Below, one piece after another: positions 11,377 through 20,462 of a stretch of 64,000 bases of DNA. Below the pieces are notes generated by a model. The model saw only the letters and a program-made list of their open reading frames with translations. It was not told where the DNA came from and made no database searches. The first letter of the stretch is position 1. Every line of letters starts with the position of its first letter. Both the position numbers and the translations under genes were made by a program. This DNA comes from Chrysopilus asiliformis (lineage: Eukaryota > Arthropoda > Insecta > Diptera > Rhagionidae), in NCBI GenBank assembly GCA_964034945.1, contig OZ035962.1, positions 21,237,530 to 21,301,529 on the forward strand. Reading direction: 5' to 3'.

Positions 11377-12147
11377 TTATGTCACGACAGCTAAAGTCGA
11401 ACCGCCATCAATTACAAGACATGATCCCGTGATGAAAGTAGCATCAGCACTGGCCAAAAATGCAATAGCAGCAGCCACTTCGCTACAACTACCAACTCGT
11501 TTTAAAGGGTTTTTGGCCCTTGATGCCTCCAAAAATTTCTGGTAAGCCTCCTCATCCATTCCTGTGCTACGTTTTACAATATCAGTGACAATTACACCTG
11601 GATTGACCGAATTAACCCGAATGCCCATACCAGCTAAATCCAGGGCAGTACATTTGGTGAATTGGTCTAGAGCGGCTTTCGATAAGCAGTAACTCAGCAC
11701 ACCTGGAAACGCTTTCAAGCCAGCAATACTTGAAACGTTTACGATATTTCCCTTAGTTTTCTCCAAATGCGGTACAGATAGTTTGGTCAGCTGAAACACT
11801 GCTCTTAAATTTGTGTCCATCACCTTGTCCAGCTGCCCTAATTCGCAAGTAGTCACCGATCCCAATTCCACAATTCCAGCATTATTTACCAATATATCAA
11901 TTTGGCCAAATTTAGCCACAGTTTCATTAACAATCTTTTCAGCATCTTTAGTCACATCTGCCGGAATCAACAATACTTTAGCAGCGGAATTTATTTTCAA
12001 GCAAGCGTCTCTTGTTTTTAAAAGATTTTCTTGGTTTCTACCGACAAGAGACAGAAAACCATTTAATTTTGCAAAATATTCAGCTGTACCAGCTCCTATT
12101 CCAGAACTAGCACCAGTTATTAAAATTACTTTTCCAGAGAAATTCAT
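11377..12147 (-). CDS. Short-chain dehydrogenase/reductase (classical SDR), paralog 2
   Basis: 256 residues, intronless coding region. It has TGASSGIG at 11-18, NNAG at 88-91, and the catalytic set N113, S140, Y153 and K157. GRN at 36-38 points to NADP(H). The block from about residue 39 to 91 is almost identical to paralog 3 in DNA as well as protein, while the segment after residue 200 (EASRAKNPLKRVGSCSEV) differs from both neighbours, which keep a HSK-THALGR-like loop. That loop closes over the substrate in classical SDRs, so a different substrate is plausible. The C-terminus ends GGSTLAVVT instead of GG(K/R)HAM. A TTTTTTTTAG acceptor-like tract precedes the ATG by a few bases, as in the other two paralogs, suggesting an inherited intron in the 5' untranslated region. 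Confidence 0.93.
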   Translation of the reverse strand: MNFSGKVILITGASSGIGAGTAEYFAKLNGFLSLVGRNQENLLKTRDACLKINSAAKVLLIPADVTKDAEKIVNETVAKFGQIDILVNNAGIVELGSVTTCELGQLDKVMDTNLRAVFQLTKLSVPHLEKTKGNIVNVSSIAGLKAFPGVLSYCLSKAALDQFTKCTALDLAGMGIRVNSVNPGVIVTDIVKRSTGMDEEAYQKFLEASRAKNPLKRVGSCSEVAAAIAFLASADATFITGSCLVIDGGSTLAVVT

Positions 12148-12958
12148 TTTTCTAAAAAAAATTGAAAATTTTATTCAACTTGAATTGATGAAATCGAAAA
12201 AGTCACTAAAAGTAATGAAATTCAAGTCAAAACTAACTACCGTGACTGACACAAAAACCCAACTCACGCAATCAGTAAAAAAAGACCTTGGCGCTAAATG
12301 TTATCTTTATTTTATAATAAAAAAAAACTTTCTGACTACCGGCGAATAGATAAAAAAAAGTTTTTAATATCGAATTTTTGATTAAAATCTGTATATTTTT
12401 TTAAATATTTTTATACAAATTCTGTTTACTCACTTAAAGACTTGAGCCGATTAATAATAATTGGGGAGTCCAAAGCTTTTATTAACAAAACTGTGGATGT
12501 AATCTAAGTGTCTAGTCATGATGACATGGTCGTTGTCAAGAGGAGGGTGGGGACGCGACCAGACCGGCAAGAGAGGCGTTTGCCTCCCCTAGGCGGGCGA
12601 AGGGACCGATGCAATTTATTCACATACTGCCAGACAATCAGCTAAAATGTTAGATGTGTTTCATACTTATAATGGCAATGTTAAACTAATGAATTAAATT
12701 TAATTTGTCCTCTAATGAACGTAAAAGATCACAATTTTGAGAATCACATTTCACATAAACCGCCGAACTTTCAAATATTTTTTGAATTAGAGTTAAAAGA
12801 ACATTCTAAATAAAAAATTAACCATATACATATTTATTACATATTCATATTGGGTTTATTGGCCATTACAATCTTTGATAATGAATTTTCATTAGTCGTT
12901 TTCCATTGGGCGTTTTTTTCCATTGGGCGTTGAAAATGAAAGTTTTTTTATTGATAAT

Positions 12959-13155
12959 AGGTCTGTTCGATATAAGTCCTGGACTTACTCCGAGTATTTT
13001 CACTTTACTCCACAAAATGGCGGATTTTCTTACTCTGAATTTGTTTTTATCGAACAACTTGGAGTAAGTTCGGAGTAAGGCCAGGACTCATATCGAACAG
13101 AAAAGAGTAAAAAATTTTACTCAGAGTAAGTCCAGGACTCATATCGAACAGACCT
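12959..13155. mobile_element. 197-bp inverted-repeat element with AAT target duplication
   Basis: The ends are AGGTCTGTTCGATATAAGTC and its reverse complement GACTCATATCGAACAGACCT, flanked by AAT (12956-12958 and 13156-13158). A third, internal copy of the terminal sequence occurs near 13075-13100 (CCAGGACTCATATCGAACAG), so the right arm is duplicated. The open frame at 12866-13057 lies across it and is not a gene. Confidence 0.75.
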
Positions 13156-13639
13156 AATATGAGTAGGTAAGAACATATAAAATTAATTTTTTCCATATTT
13201 ATCAAAATGTCGAGCTAAAAGTAGCTTGGATTCAAACATTTTTCTACACTCCTCCCTCCTGGAAAAATCTTCGTGTACCCCTGTTTAAGGTGCACACCTT
13301 TTTACTTCTGCCACCCCCTGAAGAAAATACTGGCTACGCTCTTGCACGATGAAATACTAAAAATATGATAACGATGATTATGATCTTGCTTATTTTACCC
13401 ACGGTCTACTGTTTACTGAACATGCCTATCAATTCAACATACACAAGCTTACGCATTACGAAACTAACTATACTGTAGCCCTAAGTTTTACACAATTTTT
13501 CTAGATGGGTATTTTTGAAAGATGTTTTTTCAAAAACAATGCAGGTAAAAAACAAATTTGAGCAGTCGAGATTGTAGAGAGCAGTAGAGATCAGCGAATA
13601 GATAACAACACAAAATGCGTGCCATAAAACTCTTCAAAA

Positions 13640-13975
13640 CAATGAAATGAGCATTTTGATTTTTACATATTTATTTTAAAGATACCTAGACAGATTTATC
13701 GACCCTAAAAACCCCTAGACGAGATTTTTCTACGTTATCCTTAGTGGCTGTTTACACACGGTTGATCCAGGCGCCTGGCCATGAACAAAACTGTCAAAAT
13801 ACAGGCAAGACGAGGAAGTGGGGGACACCCCCACTTCCTCGTCTTGCCTATATTTTGACAGTTTCGTTAATGGCCAGGCGCCTGGATCAACCGTGTGTAA
13901 ACAGCCTCTTACAGACTTCTTAACGTCAAAACAGGATTCAGCGACCGCAAGAACCCCTAGACGAGAATCGATAAC
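13640..13975. repeat. Dispersed degenerate tandem repeat, copy interrupted by a palindromic MITE
   Basis: This follows the same text as 9890-10080 (GATACCTAGACAGATTTATCG, then CCCCTAGACGAG) until CGTTATCCTTA at 13743. It resumes after the insertion at 13909 with TTACAGACTTCTTAACGTCA. Confidence 0.75.
13744..13908. mobile_element. 165-bp palindromic MITE with TTA target duplication
   Basis: The element is almost a perfect palindrome: it opens GTGGCTGTTTACACACGGTT and closes AACCGTGTGTAAACAGCC, with GGGGGACACCCCC at the centre. TTA occurs on both sides (13741-13743 and 13909-13911). The homologous repeat at about 10014-10045 has a single TTA at the same point, so the duplication is demonstrated directly. 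TTA and the small palindromic form fit a PIF/Harbinger-type MITE. The arms contain GGCGCCTGG. Confidence 0.92.
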
Positions 13976-14479
13976 AACATAAAATGCGTGCCATACAATG
14001 ATGTGGATTTACACTGTTGGCTGCAAACTAATTACCAGTGGCGAAGCGTGAAAAATTGATTTGACTAGACAGTAGAATATTTTTAGTATAGTTGGGTAAA
14101 ATAATTGTTGAACGATTCGATTTCGATATTTTGTATTACACACCCTTAATAGCAAAGTACAGCTTAATGACAAATGAAATTAAGCAAATTGCTAGACTAG
14201 ATAATGAACAAACAGACCCCTTTAATATCTCTCTTTAAAGCGATTTTTCTTTAAATGTTTAGCCTATAGTAGAGCGACTTAATAACTAGAGCAATGTTGA
14301 ATTACCGCTAGTCGCAATGTTTTGGTTTCTTATTGCACAATATTAAAAGAGTGGCGCACTCACGTTCTCAGTGGCAAGCTGATGTCATATGAACCGAGTG
14401 GACCACATTTTTAATTTTTTACTTTTTCGTCTTATTTTATTAGTTCTCACGAATATCGAGAGAAAAGAGTCCACCATGC

Positions 14480-14940
14480 CAGAGCTTTGTAATAAAGTTA
14501 CAAAGCATTATAATGGCGCTCAAAATTCATATGTTGTTTCACAAAATTCCGAGTCCTTTATTTGACAAAAGCAGGACACAATAAAATTTCGTACACTTTT
14601 GTGTTTTATTAGAACTATGTATCTAAAAACGTCATAGAGATATACCGTTATTTCGAAAAATTCAGTTTTTCACAATTACGGGTTTTTGTTGGTTCTATGT
14701 ATGAAATGATTTAAATAAAATTGCTATTCCTACAACTTTGTTTTTTACCGTTAGTCGATATCTTTTAGCGTTGTCGAGATATTTTCATGAAAAAGTGAAA
14801 AATTAGATTTTGACAAATTGCTTGCAAGTTAAAAGTTTTTCGAATAAGTTGTCGAAAAAGCAAGTTTCCCTAAAACCATAAAATTGAACTTTTGAAAACT
14901 GTAGGTACCGTTACATATTTTATATATATGAAATAACGTT
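14480..14940. repeat. Dispersed repeat containing GAGATATACCGTTATTTC
   Basis: Phrases such as AGATATACCGTTATTTCGAA, the ACTAGAACTCC-like block and CGAGATATT recur at about 34770-35110 and 47985-48480. All copies are diverged and none is open over its length. The class is unknown. Confidence 0.55.
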
Positions 14941-14999
14941 TATTTATCATCTAGTAGTCTGAGATGCCATAATTTTTAATAAAAGCTTTTATTTAGTTT

Positions 15000-15370
15000 G
15001 TCTTCACATCTGTCTGTAGGAGTCAAACCTTGCAGTCCAATTTTAACCCACTTCCACTCATCCGATTGACTTGAAATGCACACATACGTAAGTCCGATGA
15101 CAATACACCGTATTTTTACTACTTCGTCCTTGTAAGGACAAGGGTAGTTCCTGTAAGTATAACATGATTATCATTTCCCTCAAATCCTCCGGAAAAATAT
15201 CTGACTAGGGGCGTTTTGGGTTTGCTGAATCCGATTCTGGCATTAAGAAGTCTGCAAGGATAATAACGGAATAACGTGATTATCCTTTTCGCCAAATTTT
15301 CCGGAAAAAATTCATCTGGGGGTCTTTGGGATTGCTGAATCCAATTCTGGAGTTAAAAAATCCGTTAAAA
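15000..15370. repeat. Dispersed repeat beginning AAGCTTTTATTTAG
   Basis: This segment, from TTTTATTTAG through CACTCATCCGATTGA and ACACATACGTAAGTCC to ACTACTTCGTC, followed by the 115-bp-type unit, matches 45690-45950 in order and orientation. It shows that the degenerate tandem unit travels as part of a larger mobile sequence. Confidence 0.6.
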
Positions 15371-15556
15371 TAACTTAGAGGCATCAAGAATATATGTTTG
15401 AAGACTAAAAAGCATAAACAAGTATGGCGAAAGACTAAGTTGTATATTCCAATTTTTATACACAAATTGAAGTAAAGCTGATAGCGAATTAAAACTGCAA
15501 AGTTATGATTCAAAAAATGAGTAATTTAATTTAATTACAGTCAATTCAAAATGGAT

Positions 15557-16324
15557 TTAATTCGGGCACATAGCATGTTTACCGCCATCTATTACCAGGC
15601 AAGCACCAGTAATAAAGCTGGCACCTTCACTTGCTAAAAATGCAATGGCCGATGCTACTTCTTGGACTTCCCCAACTCTACCTAAAGCATGCGTCATTTT
15701 GGAGTGCTCCAAATATTTCTGATACGTTTCTTCATCCATACCACCGCGTCTTTGTATATCAGTAATAATAACACCCGGGTTAACAGAATTTACCCGAATG
15801 CCCATACCAGCTAAATCCAATGCAGTGCATTTGGTGAATTGATCTAAGGCTGCTTTGGATATGCAATATGTTAATGCGCTTGGAAATGATCTTAATCCAG
15901 CAACACTTGAAACGTTGACGATATTCCCTTTGGTTTTCTCCAAATGTGGAACAGTTAATTTGGTCAATGTAAATACTGCTCTCAAATTTGTGTCCAGCAC
16001 ATCATCCAGTTGTTGGATGTCTGCAGTTAGAATTGATCCATACTTCAATATTCCTGCGTTGTTAACTAACACGTCGATGCGACCAAATTGGGCAATGGTT
16101 TCATTAACAATCTTTTCAGCATCTTTAGTCACATCTGCCTGAATCAACAATACTTTAGCAGCGGGATTTATTTTCAAGCAAGCGTCTCTTGTTTTTGAAA
16201 GATTCTCTTGATTTCTACCAATTAAAGAAATATCGCTATTTAGTTTTGCAAAATATTCCGCAGTACCAGCTCCAATTCCAGAACTTGCGCCCGTTATTAT
16301 TATAGCTTTGCCAGAAAAATCCAT
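15557..16324 (-). CDS. Short-chain dehydrogenase/reductase (classical SDR), paralog 3
   Basis: 255 residues, intronless coding region. It has TGASSGIG at 11-18, NNAG at 88-91, and catalytic N113, S140, Y153 and K157. GRN at 36-38 suggests NADP(H). The C-terminus GGKHAMCPN resembles the GGRHAM of paralog 1. Minus-strand ATTATATTTAG sits four bases before the ATG, the same acceptor position as in the other two copies. Family members are cytosolic NAD(P)H-dependent oxidoreductases; no specific substrate can be assigned. Identity with paralog 2 is highest in the first third and falls afterwards, which suggests a recent duplication with later divergence or local gene conversion. Confidence 0.93.
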   Translation of the reverse strand: MDFSGKAIIITGASSGIGAGTAEYFAKLNSDISLIGRNQENLSKTRDACLKINPAAKVLLIQADVTKDAEKIVNETIAQFGRIDVLVNNAGILKYGSILTADIQQLDDVLDTNLRAVFTLTKLTVPHLEKTKGNIVNVSSVAGLRSFPSALTYCISKAALDQFTKCTALDLAGMGIRVNSVNPGVIITDIQRRGGMDEETYQKYLEHSKMTHALGRVGEVQEVASAIAFLASEGASFITGACLVIDGGKHAMCPN

Positions 16325-16409
16325 GTTTCTAAATATAATCTCATGTACATTTTTTATTACGCAATTGTATTATTAAATATATACTTATTTTTAAATATTC
16401 AATATATCG

Positions 16410-16727
16410 ATGGCACTAAAAACAATATTTTCTTCAGATGTTTTTAATACCCGGTTATTGGCCAACCGAGTAAATCTTTTTAAAAACTTAAATATTGAAA
16501 ACAATTTTACCGTTGTTTGTAAGGCTATAATTAGCAATATAAAAGGAATACCAAGCGTCCAACAAAACTTACCTAAATATAGATCTGTGACAAAAATAGA
16601 AACTTTAACAAAACTGTTTACGGGGATCACTAATGTAACTCAATGTTTTAGTCTAAATTCGCAGTTGCCATCTTTAATATCACGACAAAAAACTATTCAA
16701 CAGAGAAGTTTATGTACGCAATCTTAA
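16410..16727 (+). CDS. Uncertain small reading frame, divergent from SDR paralog 3
   Basis: 105 codons starting ATGGCACTAAAAACAATA and ending in TAA, 86 bp from the ATG of SDR paralog 3 and on the opposite strand. The N-terminus is basic and lacks acidic residues over its first eight or so positions, compatible with a mitochondrial targeting peptide, but no family was recognised. An overlapping minus-strand frame exists at 16391-16630. No downstream exon with a recognisable domain was found. It could be the first exon of a gene, a decayed gene, or chance. Confidence 0.25.
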   Translation: MALKTIFSSDVFNTRLLANRVNLFKNLNIENNFTVVCKAIISNIKGIPSVQQNLPKYRSVTKIETLTKLFTGITNVTQCFSLNSQLPSLISRQKTIQQRSLCTQS

Positions 16728-17053
16728 AGAGCGATTGATACATATTTTAGTGAAGGTTAATAAATGCCAATGGACCAGATACAATTATCCATTCAACGCA
16801 ACCAGTGATGCCAAATTTGGCGCTTTGCACGATAAATTTGACGCCTTTTTGCTTCATTTATCGTTCAATAATGTCAGGCAGCGTCTAGGCGCGATCGTGA
16901 TACTTTATCAAAAGTTTTTAGCGTTTTTTAATTTTTGTTAAATTTAAGATTTCAAGACAAATTTCTCTCATTTATCATATTTTGATTGGTACTTTAATGT
17001 TGTTTATTATTTGCAAAATAGGAAATGTCTTTGTATAGATTGTACTAAATCCT

Positions 17054-17303
17054 GGGCACCAATCATGTATTCCGACGCGTCTCTGTCTTTCGACTTCGAC
17101 GCAGCTTTTAACTCTTGACTTCGCCATATCAGCAGCTTCAAATTTTCTGGAGTGACAGTCAGAATCACGTTTCGATTCATAGTGACGATTCCGCGAAATT
17201 TCAAGCTGCAGATATGGCGAAGTCAAGCGAAGTTATATGGCGAAGTTAAAAGCTGCGTCGAAGTTGAAAGACAGAGACGCGTCGGAATACATGATTGGTG
17301 CCC
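17054..17303. mobile_element. 250-bp inverted-repeat element with long arms
   Basis: The ends are GGGCACCAATCATGTATTCC and its reverse complement GGAATACATGATTGGTGCCC. The arms of about 70 bp include GACGCGTCTCTGTCTTTC. The centre carries a further partial copy around ATGGCGAAGTCAAGCGAAG. No target duplication is obvious at the borders. No coding capacity. Confidence 0.75.
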
Positions 17304-17639
17304 TGTTTTTGAAGTCCTTATTGAATTAAAGGCAATACTGAAGTATAGTTCAGTAAAAAAACTCAAACCTTCTTTAATTTTTCAATGACTTGAAGATTTA
17401 TTCATTAAAATTATTCACGATGATTTTGTCGTCTTTAATTTCACAATCGGCAACTTCATATATCATCACCATCTATACTTGAGATACGAATATATAAATA
17501 TATAATGTTCATAATGTTATATTGGGATACAACAATTCTAAAAGAACATGATTCTAAACGCAATGTGTAAGCTAGAAACTAGGAAACTTCCAGTGGCGAA
17601 GCTACGATATAGACAGCTTAGACAGCGTCTAGTCATTAA

Positions 17640-18306
17640 CAGCCTTATTAATAAACGTTAGTTAATTTTTATCAATGGTTTACGCAGTGGATAACTCGAA
17701 ATTCTTATTAATAAAAAATTTTAAGAGTTAACTGACGTTAGTTAACTCTGTGTTAGCTAACATACCGATTTCCTCGAGTTAAGGAGTTGATAACTCTTGA
17801 CGGCGCATAACTCTTGCAAAAAAGACTGGAAGAAGCAATGATCCATTAAAAAAATGCAATTTATGTTGTTTTATTATATTACCTTATCACTTGAACACCA
17901 ATTTTCTGATCGCTTTCCTTCAATTTTTAAATTTTCCACTTTTAATTACTTTGCAGTGAATCACAATTAAAATAAAAACATTAATTTCACTCCTATTTTA
18001 ATATTGTCTCCAAGGAAACGGATTTAAAAAACCAAAATATGACTTATTTTAATATCGTCTCCAAGGAAACGGATTTAAAAAACCAAAATTTGACTTAAAT
18101 GTAAAAGATTTTCGTATTTTTTGGTACAATTCGGCACAAGGGTTGCCGTATTCCAGCGAAATTTTTAAATAAAATACGAGTTAGCTATTATATGGAGGAA
18201 ATTTTTTTATTAATAAGAATAGTTATCTAATGGATAAGTTTGCTATCTCGGAGTTAGTTAGCACATGAGTTATCTCCGTGTTAGGGATTTTTTATTAATA
18301 AGGCTG
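17640..18306. mobile_element. 667-bp inverted-repeat element, copy B
   Basis: Same ends, length and internal 51-bp duplication as copy A at 10440-11106, with only scattered substitutions. TAA flanks both ends (17637-17639 and 18307-18309), confirming the borders and a 3-bp target duplication. The two copies are in the same orientation, so recombination between them could delete or duplicate SDR paralogs 2 and 3. Confidence 0.87.
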
Positions 18307-18390
18307 TAAGTCATTAAAATAACACTTTTCTTTCAAAAAAACTTGAAAATTTACTGCATAATGGGACAATTAAAAATGTAAATACACAAT

Positions 18391-18506
18391 AGGCCCGATA
18401 CGAATGATTCGGATCGTAAACTCAATGTTGTTGTTAGTGTTTTATACCAACAACAACATTGAGTTTACGATCCGAATCATTCGTATCGGATTCTGTGATA
18501 GGGCCT
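18391..18506. mobile_element. 116-bp foldback MITE, family GGCCCTATCAC, copy 1
   Basis: The arms GATCCGAATCATTCGTATCG and its complement surround a central TTGTTGTTAGTGTTTTATACCAACAA-type loop. The right end is GTGATAGGGCCT; the left end has lost a few bases (AGGCCCGATACG). AAT flanks both sides (18388-18390 and 18507-18509). Other copies are at 28918-29039 and 43483-43616. Confidence 0.8.
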
Positions 18507-18798
18507 AATGAAAAGTATTGCCTGTACTTACTTTTTTCTCTTCAAATCAATGAAATGAGCTTTTCAATTATTACACTACATAGACGAGCTTTGTTCTGTC
18601 TTAAACTTTCATGGTGGCGAACAAAGCGATTCAGATTTTTATTCATAAGGCAGAATTAAGGGTACAAAATATCCAAATCGAACCGTTCAATAAATATTTT
18701 ACCCGAACCCACTAAAATTATTCTACTGTCATTGCGAAATTCTATAATTGATTTTTTTTGATACCGTAAGAAAACCCACAATTACCATCTTTAAAAAG

Positions 18799-18804
18799 TT
18801 TATT
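18799..18804 (-). terminator. Poly(A) signal of BRX1
   Basis: TTTATT on the given strand reads AATAAA on the minus strand, 31 bp beyond the TAA of BRX1. Confidence 0.65.
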
Positions 18805-18834
18805 TTATAAAAAAATACAAATTGCAGCAATTTG

Positions 18835-20010
18835 TTACCCATTCTTCTTGACTTTCTTCTTTTTATTTTCAATGATTTTCTTTACTTTTTCCAGTTGTTT
18901 TTCCTTGATTTTACTTTCCAGATTTATCTTCTTTTTGTCATTGACCTTTTCCTTCCTCTTGAGTTGTTTAACTAAATTTCAAAGTAAAAGGATAAAAATA
19001 AAGAAATTTAAAAAAAAACTTGTTGTTTTACCTGCTAACTGTTTGGCTCCTTCGATAGCATCTTCTGTCTCAAAGATTTCATCATATTCGTTGCCCTCAT
19101 ATGCATTCATTGGTCTGTTTGCCTCGTGGGTGACCTTCTGTTCTAGACGGTTGATATACCGATCTTTTGCAATTTTCTTCAACTCTTGTCTATGTTTCGC
19201 CGGACTAACGTATTCTGGACTTTCCCACAGAGCCTTGCCGGTAAATGAGCCTTCGAACAGTTTGACGGGATTCATAACGAAACGAGGACCTACTTCAGCA
19301 AGACCGCCATCTTCAGAAAGAATTTGAAAATTTCGGAACCAGATTCTGCTATCAAGATACGTAAACGTGTAGACATGATCAAAGAAAGGCTGACTCTTCG
19401 GATGATGATGTGGGACGCCAAAGATTTGCACTAGCAATTCCTTAATTAAGCTAAGGTGTGGAATTTCTTCGAATTTCTGATCGAACGAAAGGAGTGGCCT
19501 AGATCCCCGAAGACAATTACCAGTCAGTTTCAGTTCTCCCATTGTGTGAACATTCTCCACCAAAAACTTTACCGATGGTCCTGTGGGAATATTTGCTATC
19601 CACATGTAAAGGTCCCTTTTCCGGCGTCCTTCAAACAGAACCGCTTTGTTGCAGTGCTTCATTTCGCACATGTTATTCACAACGGTCAGTGTCTTAGAGC
19701 GCTCCATTTTCGATTCCGGCCTATGGTGAGGCATCAACGTCTTAATGTCCCGCATCAAGTGTCTATCTCGATGATTGATTCCGCGTGCAGCGAACACCAA
19801 AACCCTCTGTTTGTTTGTCCATTTCTCCTAAAAGGCACAGAAATTTAATTTTAAGAAAATTACTAAACTCCAAATATGTTTACTCACTTTCCGTGGGATT
19901 GGTTCGTCCGATGTTCTCTTCGAAGGTAGGGGAGGATTTTCGTCTTTCGGCACTATTTCGAGCTGCGATTTTTGTTTATTTTTACCCTTCTTCAAGTTCT
20001 TTTTCCCCAT
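18835..20010 (-). CDS. BRIX1: Ribosome biogenesis protein BRX1 homolog (Brix domain)
   Basis: Three coding exons on the minus strand: 20010-19888, 19827-19032 and 18971-18835. GT-AG borders join to 351 residues, against 353 in the human protein. The N-terminus is lysine-rich (MGKKNLKKGKNK). The Brix domain spans roughly residues 45-245 and contains family blocks such as KWTNKQRVLVFAARGIN, RHLMRDI, HCNKAVLFE, DLYMWIANIP, LTGNCLRGSRPLLSF, HHPKSQPFFDHV and RIWFRNFQI. The last exon encodes a lysine-rich, coiled tail typical of nucleolar proteins. BRX1 acts in the nucleolus in assembly of the large ribosomal subunit (27S pre-rRNA processing). The start was chosen at MGKK because it is followed by the basic tail; an upstream in-frame ATG at 20028 would add six residues. 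Confidence 0.95.
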
Positions 20011-20028
20011 TTTATCGAATACTTCCAA

Positions 20029-20462
20029 CTATATATCGCTAAAGACCACTTCAAAAATCTTCAGATGTTAAAAAGCATGCTTTTTCGACCGCGTTTGAAA
20101 GATGTCAACGCCGTGATCACTGCGAATATATGCTTTAGGTTAACGGTGTAAGCAATATTTTTCTGTGAGGAATATTGGAAAATGCTTTCTCCTACTAACA
20201 TCTAGTACAAGACTTCGAGGGAAGATGAAACTTTTCGAATATTTTACAGAGTACTTCTATAGTGCGTCCAATTTCTGCTTAAATCAGTTATTTGTCAAAT
20301 ATCTTTGAAACAGATTTGCTCAGGGATGTGGAATCGGAGTTATTAGCTTTGTCCGGTGATTGAGTCGTTATAAAAGCCACGAGTCCGACTCCGGTAAAAA
20401 GAAAAAAAGTAAAATTTATTGAACAAACTCGGTGGAAAATTTAAGTAATTTTTTTCAACTTA
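20029..20462. other. Upstream region of BRX1
   Basis: AT-rich DNA that should hold the BRX1 promoter. No core motif can be asserted. The AACTCGGTGGAAAAT text near 20427 is the outer inverted repeat of the element described next. Confidence 0.4.

Larger units (their letters stand above)
12148..15556. other. Spacer between SDR paralogs 2 and 3
   Basis: No gene is seen. It contains the elements at 12959-13155 and 13744-13908 and repeats at 13640-13975, 14480-14940 and 15000-15370, each described separately. The remaining AT-rich DNA (for example 12350-12950) shows no coding frame with family features. Confidence 0.55.
16728..18834. other. Spacer between SDR array and BRX1
   Basis: No convincing gene. 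It contains inverted-repeat elements at 17054-17303, 17640-18306 and 18391-18506. Open frames at 16735-16941, 16975-17226 and 17152-17388 are short; the latter two fall within or across the 17054-17303 palindrome. Confidence 0.55.

Noticed and set aside
11813..12349. 178-codon plus-strand frame
   Set aside because: It is antisense to SDR paralog 2, whose catalytic motifs prove the minus-strand reading.
16410..16727. Mitochondrial ribosomal protein L36 candidate
   Set aside because: The N-terminus looked superficially similar, but the diagnostic cysteine-rich C-terminal domain (CKDCY-type) was not found downstream on the plus strand.
19456..19848. 130-codon plus-strand frame
   Set aside because: It is antisense to the conserved second exon of BRX1.
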